DNA from: an uncultured Myxococcales bacterium
Lineage (GTDB): Bacteria > Myxococcota > Myxococcia > Myxococcales > Myxococcaceae
DNA: 64,000 nt
Direction: 5' to 3'
Assembly: GCA_937980205.1 (NCBI GenBank)
Contig: CALJKW010000064.1
Span: 124,001-188,000 of the forward strand
Shown here in pieces: positions 52,204 to 60,622 of this stretch. The notes beneath the pieces are model-generated. The model was given only the letters and a program-made list of their open reading frames with translations, ran no database searches and was not told the origin of the DNA. The position numbers were made by a program, and so were the translations under genes. Numbering within the stretch: the stretch's first letter is position 1; the number at the start of each line of letters is the position of its first letter.

Positions 52204-52464
52204 ATGTCCCGCCTCGCGCTGCAGCTCGTCGTCATCGCGCTCATCGCGTTGGTGCAGCTGTCCGTGTGCGTCGCGTCGAGCTCGGGCCCCGCCTCCGGCG
52301 GCGTCGCGCAGCTGTTCGAAGAAGAAGGTCTCGACGACGAGACGCTCGTGGAGGCCGTCGACGTGACGACCCCCATCGAGCACCCCTGCACCCGCTGGGA
52401 GGTCGAGCAGCGTGCGCCCGCCCCGGTGCACCTCGACCGTGAGAGCCGGCCGCCGCCGGCGTGA
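52204..52464 (+). CDS. Small putative secreted protein
   Basis: 86 residues from ATG 52204. A hydrophobic N-terminus MSRLALQLVVIALIALVQLS could be a signal peptide with cleavage near SVCVAS. The rest is acidic and Pro-rich, with two cysteines. No family recognised. Upstream lies a perfect CGTCCCG-TTCC-CGGGACG hairpin (52144-52161). Coding is plausible because of the signal-like start, but the protein is short and could be spurious. Confidence 0.45.
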   Translation: MSRLALQLVVIALIALVQLSVCVASSSGPASGGVAQLFEEEGLDDETLVEAVDVTTPIEHPCTRWEVEQRAPAPVHLDRESRPPPA

Positions 52465-52517
52465 GCTGAAGCCGAAGGCAGTCGTTCGCTCCACTCACAC
52501 ATCCCGACGGGTTTCAC

Positions 52518-53540
52518 ATGTCATCACCAACGATGGACGATTACCGGACCGTCTCACGCCTCGCGTGGGGTCCGCTCATGAGCGAGGCGGCGCTGTGCGC
52601 GCGCGACCTGGGGCTGCTCGCGACGCTGCGGACGCACGGCGCGCTCACTCCCGAGCAGGCGCACGAGCGCACGCGGCTCACGCTCTACGCGGCGCGCATT
52701 CTCCTCGAGGCGTGCTCCGCGGCCGAGCTCGTGCGCTTCGACGGCGAGCGCTACAGCCTCACCACCGCCGGAGAGCTGTACCTCTCCGACGATCGCGTGC
52801 GGGTCGACACCGACTTCGTGCACGACGTCTGCTACCGCGGCGCGTTCCACCTGCGCGAGTCGCTGACTCACGGCCGCCCCATCGGCCTGCGCACGCTCGG
52901 CGGCGACTGGCCGACCGTGTACGAGGCGCTCACGCGGCTTCCCGACAACGCGCAGCGCAGCTGGTTCGCGTTCGATCACTTCTACTCGGACCCACTGTTC
53001 GCGAACGCTCTGCACGCGATGGAGCGCGCCGAGGTGAAGACCATCCTCGACGTCGGCGGCAACACCGGGCGCTTCGCGGTGCTGGCCGCGAAGAACCACG
53101 AGGTCACGGTGCTCGACCATCCCGCGCAGCTCGGGCTCACGCGCCGCAACGCCATTCGCAACGAGGTGCGGCTGCAGACGCAGCCCATCGACCTGCTCGA
53201 CCACTCGGCGCCGTTCCCCACCGACTTCGACGCGGTGTGGATGTGCCAGCTCCTCGACTGCTTCGCCGAAGCCGACGTGACGAAGCTGCTCGAGCGCGCC
53301 CGCGGGGCGCTGTCGCCGAAGGGCAAGGTCTGGGTCGTCGAGCCGCTGTGGGACCGGCAGCCCAACGACGTCGCGCGCTACTGCGTGCAGGCGACGTCGC
53401 TGTACTTCGCGTGCATCGCGAACGGCACGTCGCGCATGTACCACTCGTCCGACCTGCTGCGGTGCGCGAAGGAGGCGGGCCTCGTGCTGGACGAGGAGCG
53501 CAAGATCGGGCCGTTCCATACCCTCATGACCTTCACCTAG
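52518..53540 (+). CDS. SAM-dependent methyltransferase, O-methyltransferase-like
   Basis: 340 residues from ATG 52518. The N-terminal winged helix (about 15-100) has LTPEQAHERTRLTLYAARIL-type helices. The Rossmann domain (about 165-330) has ILDVGGNTGRFAVLAAKNHE (SAM loop), VTVLDHPAQL and FDAVWMCQLLDCFAEADVTK. This is the dimerisation-plus-methyltransferase layout of plant/bacterial O-methyltransferases (PF00891-like). Substrate unknown. Its stop lies in a short palindrome shared with the convergent gene. Confidence 0.85.
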   Translation: MSSPTMDDYRTVSRLAWGPLMSEAALCARDLGLLATLRTHGALTPEQAHERTRLTLYAARILLEACSAAELVRFDGERYSLTTAGELYLSDDRVRVDTDFVHDVCYRGAFHLRESLTHGRPIGLRTLGGDWPTVYEALTRLPDNAQRSWFAFDHFYSDPLFANALHAMERAEVKTILDVGGNTGRFAVLAAKNHEVTVLDHPAQLGLTRRNAIRNEVRLQTQPIDLLDHSAPFPTDFDAVWMCQLLDCFAEADVTKLLERARGALSPKGKVWVVEPLWDRQPNDVARYCVQATSLYFACIANGTSRMYHSSDLLRCAKEAGLVLDEERKIGPFHTLMTFT

Positions 53541-53554
53541 TACCCGGGACTAGG
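53536..53554. terminator. Palindrome containing both stop codons of converging genes
   Basis: CCTAGT-A-CCCGGG-ACTAGG (53536-53554) is symmetric except for one base. It contains the TAG stop (53538-53540) of the plus gene and the TAG stop (53550-53552, minus strand) of the next. It may act as a short two-way terminator or be a chance palindrome of the two TAGs. Confidence 0.35.
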
Positions 53555-54800
53555 GCTGCTCCACGCTGACGAGCGCAAAGGTCCGGCCGAGCGCGAGCAG
53601 CGAAGGGCGGTCGGCCTTCGACACGACGCGCAGCCGGCAGCGCTGCGCCCGCTGCGCCGCGGCGCGGAAGACGTCGTACCACTCGCCGGCGAGCCGCGCC
53701 CCGCACTCGAGATCGACGTGCTCGCCCGCCCAGTGCAGGCGCCAGCCGTCGCCGCGCAGCACGAGCTCGAAGCGCTCGAGCTCGGGGTCGGCGCAGACCT
53801 GCAGGGCCGTCGCGTAGCTCGCGCCGTTGACGACCAGCTTTCGCGCGCTCGGCAAGCGGCCGAGCAGCTCGCCCAGCTCCAGCGGCAGCCCGCCGTCGGT
53901 GAACCCGAACGTCGAGATGCGGCAGCGGCCAGGCTCGAGGTGCTGCAGCGTGGCCCGCAGGTCCCAGAGGGTCTCCAGGCCGGCGAGCTCGGGCGCGTGC
54001 AGGAACGCCGGCAGCAGCGCGCCGACGTAGCCCGAGCCGGGCTCGGCCGAGAGCTTGAGCTCCTTCACGAGGCGCCACGCCGGCGTCGGAGCCGTCAGCC
54101 TGCTCGGCTGCGCGCGCACCTTCACCGGGAAGCCGCGGTCGAGCTCGAGGACGGTGACTCCCGGGCCGAGCAGCTCGCCGAGCCTGCCGTCGAGGTTCGC
54201 GCGCAGCTGCGTCTCCTCGGCACCCGCGCGCGTGCCGAGCTGCAGCGCGATGAGCTCGCCCCAATCGTCGCCGTGCTCGAGCAGCGCGTCGGCGAGCACG
54301 TGGCGCGGGGCGTCGGCTTGCGGCTCGGCGTAGACGCTCGCGAGCTCGGGCAGCACCGGCACGGGCCGCTTCAGCTGCTCGACGAGCTCGAGCGCGTCGG
54401 CCGGCAGCGGCACTTCGGGCAGCGGCTCGGCGCCGAGCAGCGCCATCTCCTGCGAGCCCGACGGGTCGCGGTTCTTGCGCCACAGCTCGCAGAGCTCCTC
54501 GCGGGTGACCGGCGCCGCGTCGAGCGGCAGCTTCGCGAGCTGGAGGATCAGCGGAGTCAGCCGCGGATCTCTCAGGTGCCGCCGCATCACCATGAAGATC
54601 GGCTGCAGCCCGATGATCGAGCCGTGCGCCTCGATGTCTTCCATGAGCTCGGCGAAGTCGGGTGCCGGCGGCTCGCGCAGCATCAGCGTCCCGAGGTCCT
54701 TCGACGGGTGCTCGCGCCACGCGTCGAGCAGGGCCTCGACCATCGATGCGCGCTGGCCGAGTCGGGCGAAGTGGAGTGCGCGCTCTAATGCTGCGACCAA
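53550..54800 (-). CDS. TIGR02996 (repeat-companion) domain protein
   Basis: 416 residues from ATG 54800. The middle segment SVYAEPQADAPRHVLADALLE followed by H-G-D-D-W-G-E-L-I-A-L-Q-L (near 153-185) is the myxobacterial TIGR02996 pattern that accompanies LRR-like repeats. The remainder is Leu-rich with short helical units consistent with degenerate LRR-like repeats. No enzyme motif. Genomes of myxobacteria hold many such proteins of unknown function. The first 40 residues and the start are less certain. Confidence 0.78.
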   Translation of the reverse strand: MVAALERALHFARLGQRASMVEALLDAWREHPSKDLGTLMLREPPAPDFAELMEDIEAHGSIIGLQPIFMVMRRHLRDPRLTPLILQLAKLPLDAAPVTREELCELWRKNRDPSGSQEMALLGAEPLPEVPLPADALELVEQLKRPVPVLPELASVYAEPQADAPRHVLADALLEHGDDWGELIALQLGTRAGAEETQLRANLDGRLGELLGPGVTVLELDRGFPVKVRAQPSRLTAPTPAWRLVKELKLSAEPGSGYVGALLPAFLHAPELAGLETLWDLRATLQHLEPGRCRISTFGFTDGGLPLELGELLGRLPSARKLVVNGASYATALQVCADPELERFELVLRGDGWRLHWAGEHVDLECGARLAGEWYDVFRAAAQRAQRCRLRVVSKADRPSLLALGRTFALVSVEQP

Positions 54801-54805
54801 CCCGC

Positions 54806-57130
54806 TCAGTCGACGTCCTTCAGCACTTCCTTGAACTCGTCGTCGAGCTGCTTGAGCTCGCGGTCTTTCTGGTTGGCGAGCTTCTGGATCTCGATCGTCT
54901 TGTCCTGCTTGCGCGTGAACGCGACGTCGACGACGCCGACGTCGGCCTTGAGCACGAGGTCGTAGAACGACGCGCGCACGCGGCGGAAGGAGTCGAACGC
55001 GATGCGGCCGACGAGGCCCTTCGCCTGCGACGAGGTCGCGGCGACCTCGTTGCCGTAGCCGTTGAGCAGCTCCTGCTCGGCCACCACCATCTCGCGCAGC
55101 TTCGCGGCGCGGCGCGCGACGCGGTCGCGCAGCGTGGCCTTCGCGGTGCTGACGCGCTTGCGCTGCTCTTCGGCGTCGGTGCGCACGACGTCGATGCGCA
55201 GGAGGATCTGCGTGGCCTCGTTGGGGATCGAGCCGCGCGACCCTTTGAGGATGTCGCGCTGCTTCGCGAGCGCGGCCTCGTACTCGCGGCGCAGCGTCTC
55301 TTCACCGCCGATGGCGGCGTCGGCGTTGTTCTTCTCGTCCTGCAGGTCGGCGCGCACCTTCGCGAGGTCGGCCTCGACGGCCTCGAGGCCCCGGCGCTCG
55401 AGGTTCACCTTCTCGAGGAACTCCTTCTCTTCCTCGGGGGTGTTCTTGCGCTGCTTGCGGGTGTCGTCGACGTACTTCTGAATCGCGGCGAGCTGCGCGT
55501 ACTGGCTCTGGATCTCGATCTGCGTCTGGTACGCCTTGCGATCGACCTCGTCGATCTTCGCGCGGATGCGGTCTTTGCGCGCCTGCACCTCGGCCTCGGT
55601 GGTCGGCAGCGTCTGGATGCGCGCCTGCAGCTCGCGCGCTTCCTTTCGCAAGGCCTCGAGGTCGTTGTTCTGCCCGGGCGAGAGGTACTTCGCGAGCAGC
55701 TCGCCCTCGATGGCGGTGAGCTGCTCTTCGGCGCGGGTGAGCGCGGTGTCGACCGCGTCGGCGCGCATGTAGCCTTCCTGGATGATGGGGAAGACCTCGA
55801 GGCCGCGCTCGTCGAGCCCCTTCAAGATGCGCGCGGCGATGGCCTGAGATTCCTGCACGCCGTTGCGGCCGGCCTCGAGGCCGTTGACGATCGCGACGGC
55901 GTCGTTGATCTCGCGCTGGGTGGTCGCGAACTTGAGCGCCTCGGGGGGCAGCAGCGACGACACGTCGAGCGTGCGCTCGTTGCGCGCGATGAGCTCGTCG
56001 AAGTACTTCGCCGGGTCCTTGTTCACGGTGAGCAGCGCGTCGATCTCGTCGCGCACCGGGGCGTACTTGTTGATCACCTTGTTGAACTGCTCGTTCGCGT
56101 CTTCGTACTTCTTGAGCTTGAGCAGCAGCGTGCCGCTCAAGATGTCGACGTCGGGCTCGAGCGTGGTGCCCTGCGCCACGAGCTCGAGAATCTCGGTCAT
56201 GTTCCGCGCGCGGACGAAGTCCTGCTTGCGGATGTACGCCCACGCCATCTCGTAGAGCGAGTCGGGGAACGAGTCGGACTCGCGGGGGATCTCCTGGTAC
56301 ACGGCGATCGCCTCGTCGTACTTGCCGACCTCGAACAGCACGCGGCCGAGCGAGAGCTGGGCGAGCTCCTTCACCGAGCGCTCGCGCTCGTCGCGCGGGT
56401 TCGCGGTGGAGATCTTGCGGAACGTCGCGATCGCGTCGTCGTACTTCTTGAGCTTCACCTGCCCGACGCCGACGAAGTAGGCGGCCTGCAGGTAGAGCGC
56501 GCCGTTCGGCACCGAGGCCATGCCCTGGAAGATGTTCACCGCGCGCGTGATGCGCTCTTCGGGCGCCATGTCTTCGCGGCGGAAGAGCCACTTCGCGTAG
56601 ACGTAGTTGAGCTCGGCGGGCAGCTCGCCGCCGGACAGGCCGCGCGCCTGGTTGATGTGCTCGTCGATGCCCTGGAACTCGTTGAGGCGGCCGGCGATCT
56701 CGAGGTACCGCGCGAGCGCCTCGCGGTAGTGCCCGGCGCGCAGGGCGAGCAGCATCTTCAGGTAGAGGCGCGCGCCCAGGTAGTTCTTCTGCTGGTACAG
56801 CGAGTCGGCCAGGTAGAAGAGCGCGTCCGCGTAGCGCTTGCTCTTCTGGAAGTCCTTGTTCGCGACGAGGTCGTAGAAGAGGACGGCGGCGTTCTCGTAG
56901 TCGCCGAGCAGGTACTTGATCTCGCCGTCGGAGAAGCGCGCCTCACGCGCCATCTCGTCGCTCGGCTCTTCGCGCGCCGAGTACTGCTTCTCGACGATCT
57001 CGATGTTGTTGCGCGCGTTGACGACCTGGTCCTTCACCTGCTCGACCTTGACGGCGAGCTCCTGCACGGAGGGGTCGGCGAACGCGCGTGCGCTCAGCAG
57101 GACAAGCGTGATGACGACACACGCGCGCAT
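54806..57130 (-). CDS. Secreted TPR plus coiled-coil protein downstream of mglBA
   Basis: 774 residues. Signal peptide MRACVVITLVLLSARAFADP; helical TPR-like units about 60-350 (VFFYDLVANKDFQKSKRYAD-type, RVLFEVGKYDEAIAVYQEIP). Then a long coiled coil follows (about 420-690, EQLTAIEGELLAKYLSPGQN, LEKVNLERRGLEAVEADLAK). It ends ELKQLDDEFKEVLKDVD. No catalytic motif. It is the last gene of a four-gene unit starting with mglB, so a role in motility or envelope machinery controlled by MglA is likely. Confidence 0.82.
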   Translation of the reverse strand: MRACVVITLVLLSARAFADPSVQELAVKVEQVKDQVVNARNNIEIVEKQYSAREEPSDEMAREARFSDGEIKYLLGDYENAAVLFYDLVANKDFQKSKRYADALFYLADSLYQQKNYLGARLYLKMLLALRAGHYREALARYLEIAGRLNEFQGIDEHINQARGLSGGELPAELNYVYAKWLFRREDMAPEERITRAVNIFQGMASVPNGALYLQAAYFVGVGQVKLKKYDDAIATFRKISTANPRDERERSVKELAQLSLGRVLFEVGKYDEAIAVYQEIPRESDSFPDSLYEMAWAYIRKQDFVRARNMTEILELVAQGTTLEPDVDILSGTLLLKLKKYEDANEQFNKVINKYAPVRDEIDALLTVNKDPAKYFDELIARNERTLDVSSLLPPEALKFATTQREINDAVAIVNGLEAGRNGVQESQAIAARILKGLDERGLEVFPIIQEGYMRADAVDTALTRAEEQLTAIEGELLAKYLSPGQNNDLEALRKEARELQARIQTLPTTEAEVQARKDRIRAKIDEVDRKAYQTQIEIQSQYAQLAAIQKYVDDTRKQRKNTPEEEKEFLEKVNLERRGLEAVEADLAKVRADLQDEKNNADAAIGGEETLRREYEAALAKQRDILKGSRGSIPNEATQILLRIDVVRTDAEEQRKRVSTAKATLRDRVARRAAKLREMVVAEQELLNGYGNEVAATSSQAKGLVGRIAFDSFRRVRASFYDLVLKADVGVVDVAFTRKQDKTIEIQKLANQKDRELKQLDDEFKEVLKDVD

Positions 57131-57142
57131 GAGAGGTCCGGG

Positions 57143-57820
57143 TTACTGGGAAGCGGGTGGCGTCGCCTCGGCCGGGGGCGGCGCCTGCGTCGCTCCGCCG
57201 GCCTTGAGCGAGCTGTCTTTCGCAGTGCTGATGTCGTAGCGGATGCCGGGCTTGTCCTTGATGTCGGCGGTGATGCCGCCCTTCTCGAAGCCAACGACCT
57301 TCACGGTCGTGACCTTCCCGGCCTCGGCGTTGAACGTCTGGTTCGACTGCAGCTTGAACTTGTAGCCCTCGAGGTAGCTGAAGATGCCGTAGCCGTGACC
57401 GCGGTAGACCATGCGCACGGCGATCTGGTGATTGCCCGGCACGATGCGGCCGTTGAAGATCTCGAACTCCTCGCGCTTGTCGAGGTCGCCGTTCGCGTCG
57501 ACCTTGGTGAAGATCGGCGCGCCGTCGAGCGCGTACGCCACCGACTCGAGGATGAACTGCGAGCCCATCTCGTTGCGGTGGAAGATGACGGCGCGGGCGC
57601 CGTTCGTGATGTCGCCGCCGAGCACGGTCTCCTGCAGCAGCAGCAGGCGGGCCTTGGTGCGGTAGATCTTCTCTTTGAGATCGACGACCTGCTCCTCGAG
57701 CGTCTTGACGCGCGTCTGGAACGCTTCGTCGGCGGTCTGCGCCGGCTTCGCGGCAGGCGGCGGCGCGGCTTCTGGAGCCGGATCAGCCGCGAGCATCAGG
57801 ACGACGAGGGCGCCGATCAT
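57143..57820 (-). CDS. Secreted protein downstream of mglA, unknown
   Basis: 225 residues, ATG overlapping the mglA stop. N-terminal signal-like MIGALVVLMLAADPAPEAAP, a Pro/Ala linker, a coiled helix (about 33-60, FQTRVKTLEEQVVDLKEKIY) and a beta-rich domain (about 70-200; MVYRGHGYGIFSYLEGYKFK). It ends in a Pro/Ala tail. No family recognised. Coupled to mglA and followed 12 bases later by the TPR/coiled-coil gene, it is a candidate envelope partner of the MglA system. Confidence 0.75.
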   Translation of the reverse strand: MIGALVVLMLAADPAPEAAPPPAAKPAQTADEAFQTRVKTLEEQVVDLKEKIYRTKARLLLLQETVLGGDITNGARAVIFHRNEMGSQFILESVAYALDGAPIFTKVDANGDLDKREEFEIFNGRIVPGNHQIAVRMVYRGHGYGIFSYLEGYKFKLQSNQTFNAEAGKVTTVKVVGFEKGGITADIKDKPGIRYDISTAKDSSLKAGGATQAPPPAEATPPASQ

Positions 57821-58410
57821 CCTTGTCCGCCTTTGCGCAGCTCGGTGAGCACGAGCTTCGCGACGGCCTTGAGCGTGTCGAACACGCCGACGCCGGTCGG
57901 AGCCACGGCCTGGAAGTCGGGCACGTTGCGCGGGTTCAGCACCTTGCGCAGCTCTTCGACGCTGACGGCGTTCGGGAGGTCGCGCTTGTTGTACTGAATG
58001 CAGAACGGGACCTTGTTCAAGTCGTAGCCCTGCTCGGCGAGGTTCACGCGCAGGTTCTCCATCGACTCGATGTTCGCCTCCATGCGCTCGACCTGGCTGT
58101 CGGCGACGAAGACGACGCCGTCGACGCCCTTCAAGATGAGCTTGCGGGACGCGTCGTAGAAGACCTGGCCGGGCACCGTGTAGAGGTGGAAGCGCGTCTT
58201 GAAGCCGCGGATCTCGCCGAGCGACAGCGGGAGGAAGTCGAAGAAGAGCGTGCGATCGGTCTCGGTCGAGAGCGAGATCAGCTTGCCCTTCGTCTCGGGG
58301 TTCGTCTTGTTGTAGATGTACTGAAGATTCGTCGTCTTCCCGCAGAGTCCGGGGCCGTAATAGACGATCTTGCAGTTGATCTCGCGGCTCGAGTAGTTGA
58401 TGAAGGACAT
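57817..58410 (-). CDS. mglA: MglA, small Ras-like GTPase controlling polarity and gliding
   Basis: 197 residues. P-loop GPGLCGKTTN (19-28), arginine finger region TDR (Arg53), the MglA-specific Thr78 in place of the usual Asp (YTVPGQ, with Gln82) and NKRD (141-144). These residues match positions known in Myxococcus MglA. In GTP form it marks the leading pole and activates gliding and pili machinery. It follows mglB by 10 bases, in the standard mglBA order, which supports identity. Confidence 0.96.
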   Translation of the reverse strand: MSFINYSSREINCKIVYYGPGLCGKTTNLQYIYNKTNPETKGKLISLSTETDRTLFFDFLPLSLGEIRGFKTRFHLYTVPGQVFYDASRKLILKGVDGVVFVADSQVERMEANIESMENLRVNLAEQGYDLNKVPFCIQYNKRDLPNAVSVEELRKVLNPRNVPDFQAVAPTGVGVFDTLKAVAKLVLTELRKGGQG

Positions 58411-58420
58411 GGCGGGTTAG

Positions 58421-58900
58421 TTATTCGGAGAAGAGGTTGTCGATATCCGCGTCGCTGATCTCCGCAAACGGAGACCCGGCGCCCGGCGATTCGGCCCGCC
58501 GCGAGAGTGCTTCGAAGATCTTCGTCAGCTCGTCCGACGCCTTCTTGATGCGCAACCGCACGAGGCCGAGCGACGTGCGGTTGTCGAAGATCACGACGAG
58601 GACGACGCGCGACCCCACGATGGTCATGTACAGCGAGTCTTTGGCGCCTTCGTGGAACTGGTTGGGAAACTCGTTTTCTCCGATCAGCTTGGCGAGTCCG
58701 CCCATGGCGGCGACGTTTCCGGCGGTGAGCGAGGCGAGCGAGGTGGTGTCGATGTGCTGGGTCTGGCCGGCCGCGGAGATCAGCTGGCCGTTTTTGTCGA
58801 CGAGGAACACGACCTTCGCGTTGGCGTCCTTGGTCAGCCGGTCGCACACAGCGTTGATCTTGTGGAACTCCTCTTCGTACATCACCAGCTGACTGGCCAT
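58421..58900 (-). CDS. mglB: MglB, roadblock/LC7 GTPase-activating protein of MglA
   Basis: 159 residues, roadblock/LC7 fold. MASQLVMYEEEFHKINAVCD, KVVFLVDKNGQLISAAGQTQ, SLASLTAGNVAAMGGLAKLI and the acidic tail SPFAEISDADIDNLF are almost exactly those of Myxococcus MglB as I recall it. MglB sits at the lagging pole and stimulates MglA GTP hydrolysis. It heads the four-gene minus-strand unit. A small GGTCT-AGC-AGACC palindrome lies nine bases upstream at 58909-58921. Confidence 0.96.
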   Translation of the reverse strand: MASQLVMYEEEFHKINAVCDRLTKDANAKVVFLVDKNGQLISAAGQTQHIDTTSLASLTAGNVAAMGGLAKLIGENEFPNQFHEGAKDSLYMTIVGSRVVLVVIFDNRTSLGLVRLRIKKASDELTKIFEALSRRAESPGAGSPFAEISDADIDNLFSE

Positions 58901-59013
58901 GAACCCGCGGTCTAGCAGACCCCACAGAGGGTCGCACCATTTTGCAGATCACCTGCGCGTGCATGTAGGCGAGGTCAGAGAGGAAACTTTTCCTTCCGGC
59001 GCCGCGGGCTCCC

Positions 59014-59019
59014 TATAAT
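59014..59019 (+). promoter_or_regulatory. Consensus -10 box of the 59030 gene
   Basis: A perfect TATAAT ten bases before the TTG start at 59030. A start of transcription about seven bases downstream of the box would leave a leader of only a few bases, i.e. a nearly leaderless mRNA. No good -35 box was found at the proper spacing. Confidence 0.6.
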
Positions 59020-59029
59020 CCGTCGCACT

Positions 59030-60622
59030 TTGCGCTCGACCCCAGGTCCCCTCGCGCGCGCGCTGGCCGGCGCGTTGTTGATCGCAAGCTCCGCGTCGTT
59101 CGCGCAATCAGAAGTCGCCGGCAGTCCGCCCGAGGCGACGGCTTCTGGTTCCAAGCCGATCGGAGAGGCGTGGGCGCTGCGGCTGCGCTACGGCCTCGCG
59201 TACCGCAGCGGAGGCCAGCAGGACGTCGGCCCCGGGCTCACGTATTCGGGCACGACGTTCAATGATCTCGCGCTCGCGGGCTGGGGCTGGCTCGGGTACG
59301 CCGGCCTGCACGTCCAGGCCCAGCGCGAGGCGTTCTCGCTCAACGACGGCATGGGCCGGGTCACGGGCGGAGGCCTGGTGCGCTTCGCCGCGCAGCTCGC
59401 CGGCCGCCTGCCGCTCGGGCCGCTGCGCATCGAGCCGTACGCCGGCTACGCGCTGCACGAGCTGCCGGCGTTCCGCGGGCCGATGGGCGACGGCTCTTCG
59501 GTGGCGCCGGCGTGGGGCGCGGTGACGCGGCACTCGCTGCTCGTCGCGCTGCGGCTGCTGTTCGAGCTCGGGCGCATCGGCATCGAGCTGCGCGGCGAGC
59601 TGCCGGTGAGGCTCGCGGCCTCGACCCCCGGCGCGGTGAACACCGTGACGAACGGCTTCGCTGCGGGCGGAGCGATTCGCGTGCAGATCGCGAACGCCGG
59701 CAAGCTGCACTTCGGAGCGCTGCTCGACGGCCAGTTCGTCTCCGACAACCTCGCGGGCAAGGACGCAGCGGGCAACGACGTGGTGGCGTCGCAGCAGCGC
59801 GTGGTGCGTGCGGGCCTGGCGCTCGACGTGCAGTGGAGAGACCCCGTCGCCGTCGGCGGCGCCACGACCGGCGGCGTCGTGGTGCGCGTGCTCGATCTGC
59901 AGAGCGGTGAGTCGCTGCCCGGCGCCGACGTCACCATCACCGTCGCCGGTGAAGAGCGGCCGATGAGCCCCGACGCGACCGGAGCGCTCGCGATGCGAGA
60001 GCTGCCCGGGGGCCCGTTCTCGGTGCGCGCCTCGGCCGACGGCTACCTGCCGCTCGAGTCGGCCGGCAGCGTGACGGCGGGCGTCGACACGCCGATCGAG
60101 GTGAGGCTGCAGAAGGAACCGCCGAAGGTGGGCGGCCTGTCGATTTCGGTGAAAGAGGTCGAGACGGGCAAGCCGCTGCCCGGAGTCACCGTCACCGTCG
60201 GCGCCTCCACCGCGAAGACGGACGACAAGGGCGTCGCCTCGTTCGAGGGCCTGAAGCCGGGTCCCGTCGCGATCGCGATGGCGCTCGAGGGCTACCAGAA
60301 GGGCGAAGAGGCCGCGTCGGTGGTCGGCGGCAAGACGACCGCGGTGAACGTGACGCTCGTGCCGGAGAAGAAGAAGCTGCCGGCGACGATCAACGGCATC
60401 GTGCGCAGCACGAAGGGCGGCACGCCGGTCGCGGCGGATCTCGAGATCCCGCAGCTGAAGATGAAGACGAAGGCCGACGCGAAGGGCGCGTTCACCTTCA
60501 CCGTCGACGGAGGCACGTACACCGTGAAGATCTCCGCGCCGGGCTACATCACGCAGACCAAGGACGTCACCGTGAAGGACGGTGACCGGGCGATCTTCAA
60601 CGTCGACCTCTACCCGCGGTGA
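59030..60622 (+). CDS. Outer-membrane barrel-like protein with carboxypeptidase-regulatory-like repeats
   Basis: 530 residues from a TTG. The signal peptide RSTPGPLARALAGALLIASS ends near SFAQS. A beta-barrel-like or beta-rich part (about 45-270, RLRYGLAYRSGG, LLFELGRIGIELRGELP) precedes three regulatory-like Ig modules: about 280-360 (GVVVRVLDLQSGESLPGADV), 365-450 (LSISVKEVETGKPLPGVTVT) and 455-530 (INGIVRSTKGGTPVAADLEI, ending IFNVDLYPR). They are of the CarboxypepD_reg/PEGA kind. It may anchor envelope structures. Its stop overlaps the GTG of the next gene. Confidence 0.78.
   Translation: MRSTPGPLARALAGALLIASSASFAQSEVAGSPPEATASGSKPIGEAWALRLRYGLAYRSGGQQDVGPGLTYSGTTFNDLALAGWGWLGYAGLHVQAQREAFSLNDGMGRVTGGGLVRFAAQLAGRLPLGPLRIEPYAGYALHELPAFRGPMGDGSSVAPAWGAVTRHSLLVALRLLFELGRIGIELRGELPVRLAASTPGAVNTVTNGFAAGGAIRVQIANAGKLHFGALLDGQFVSDNLAGKDAAGNDVVASQQRVVRAGLALDVQWRDPVAVGGATTGGVVVRVLDLQSGESLPGADVTITVAGEERPMSPDATGALAMRELPGGPFSVRASADGYLPLESAGSVTAGVDTPIEVRLQKEPPKVGGLSISVKEVETGKPLPGVTVTVGASTAKTDDKGVASFEGLKPGPVAIAMALEGYQKGEEAASVVGGKTTAVNVTLVPEKKKLPATINGIVRSTKGGTPVAADLEIPQLKMKTKADAKGAFTFTVDGGTYTVKISAPGYITQTKDVTVKDGDRAIFNVDLYPR

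Noticed and set aside
54662..57997. Plus-strand reading frame of 1111 codons opposite the TPR/coiled-coil, mgl-linked genes
   Set aside because: Its protein is a Val/Leu/Arg/Asp-rich mirror of the minus-strand genes, as expected when third positions are G/C. The minus-strand proteins have signal peptides, repeats and family motifs.
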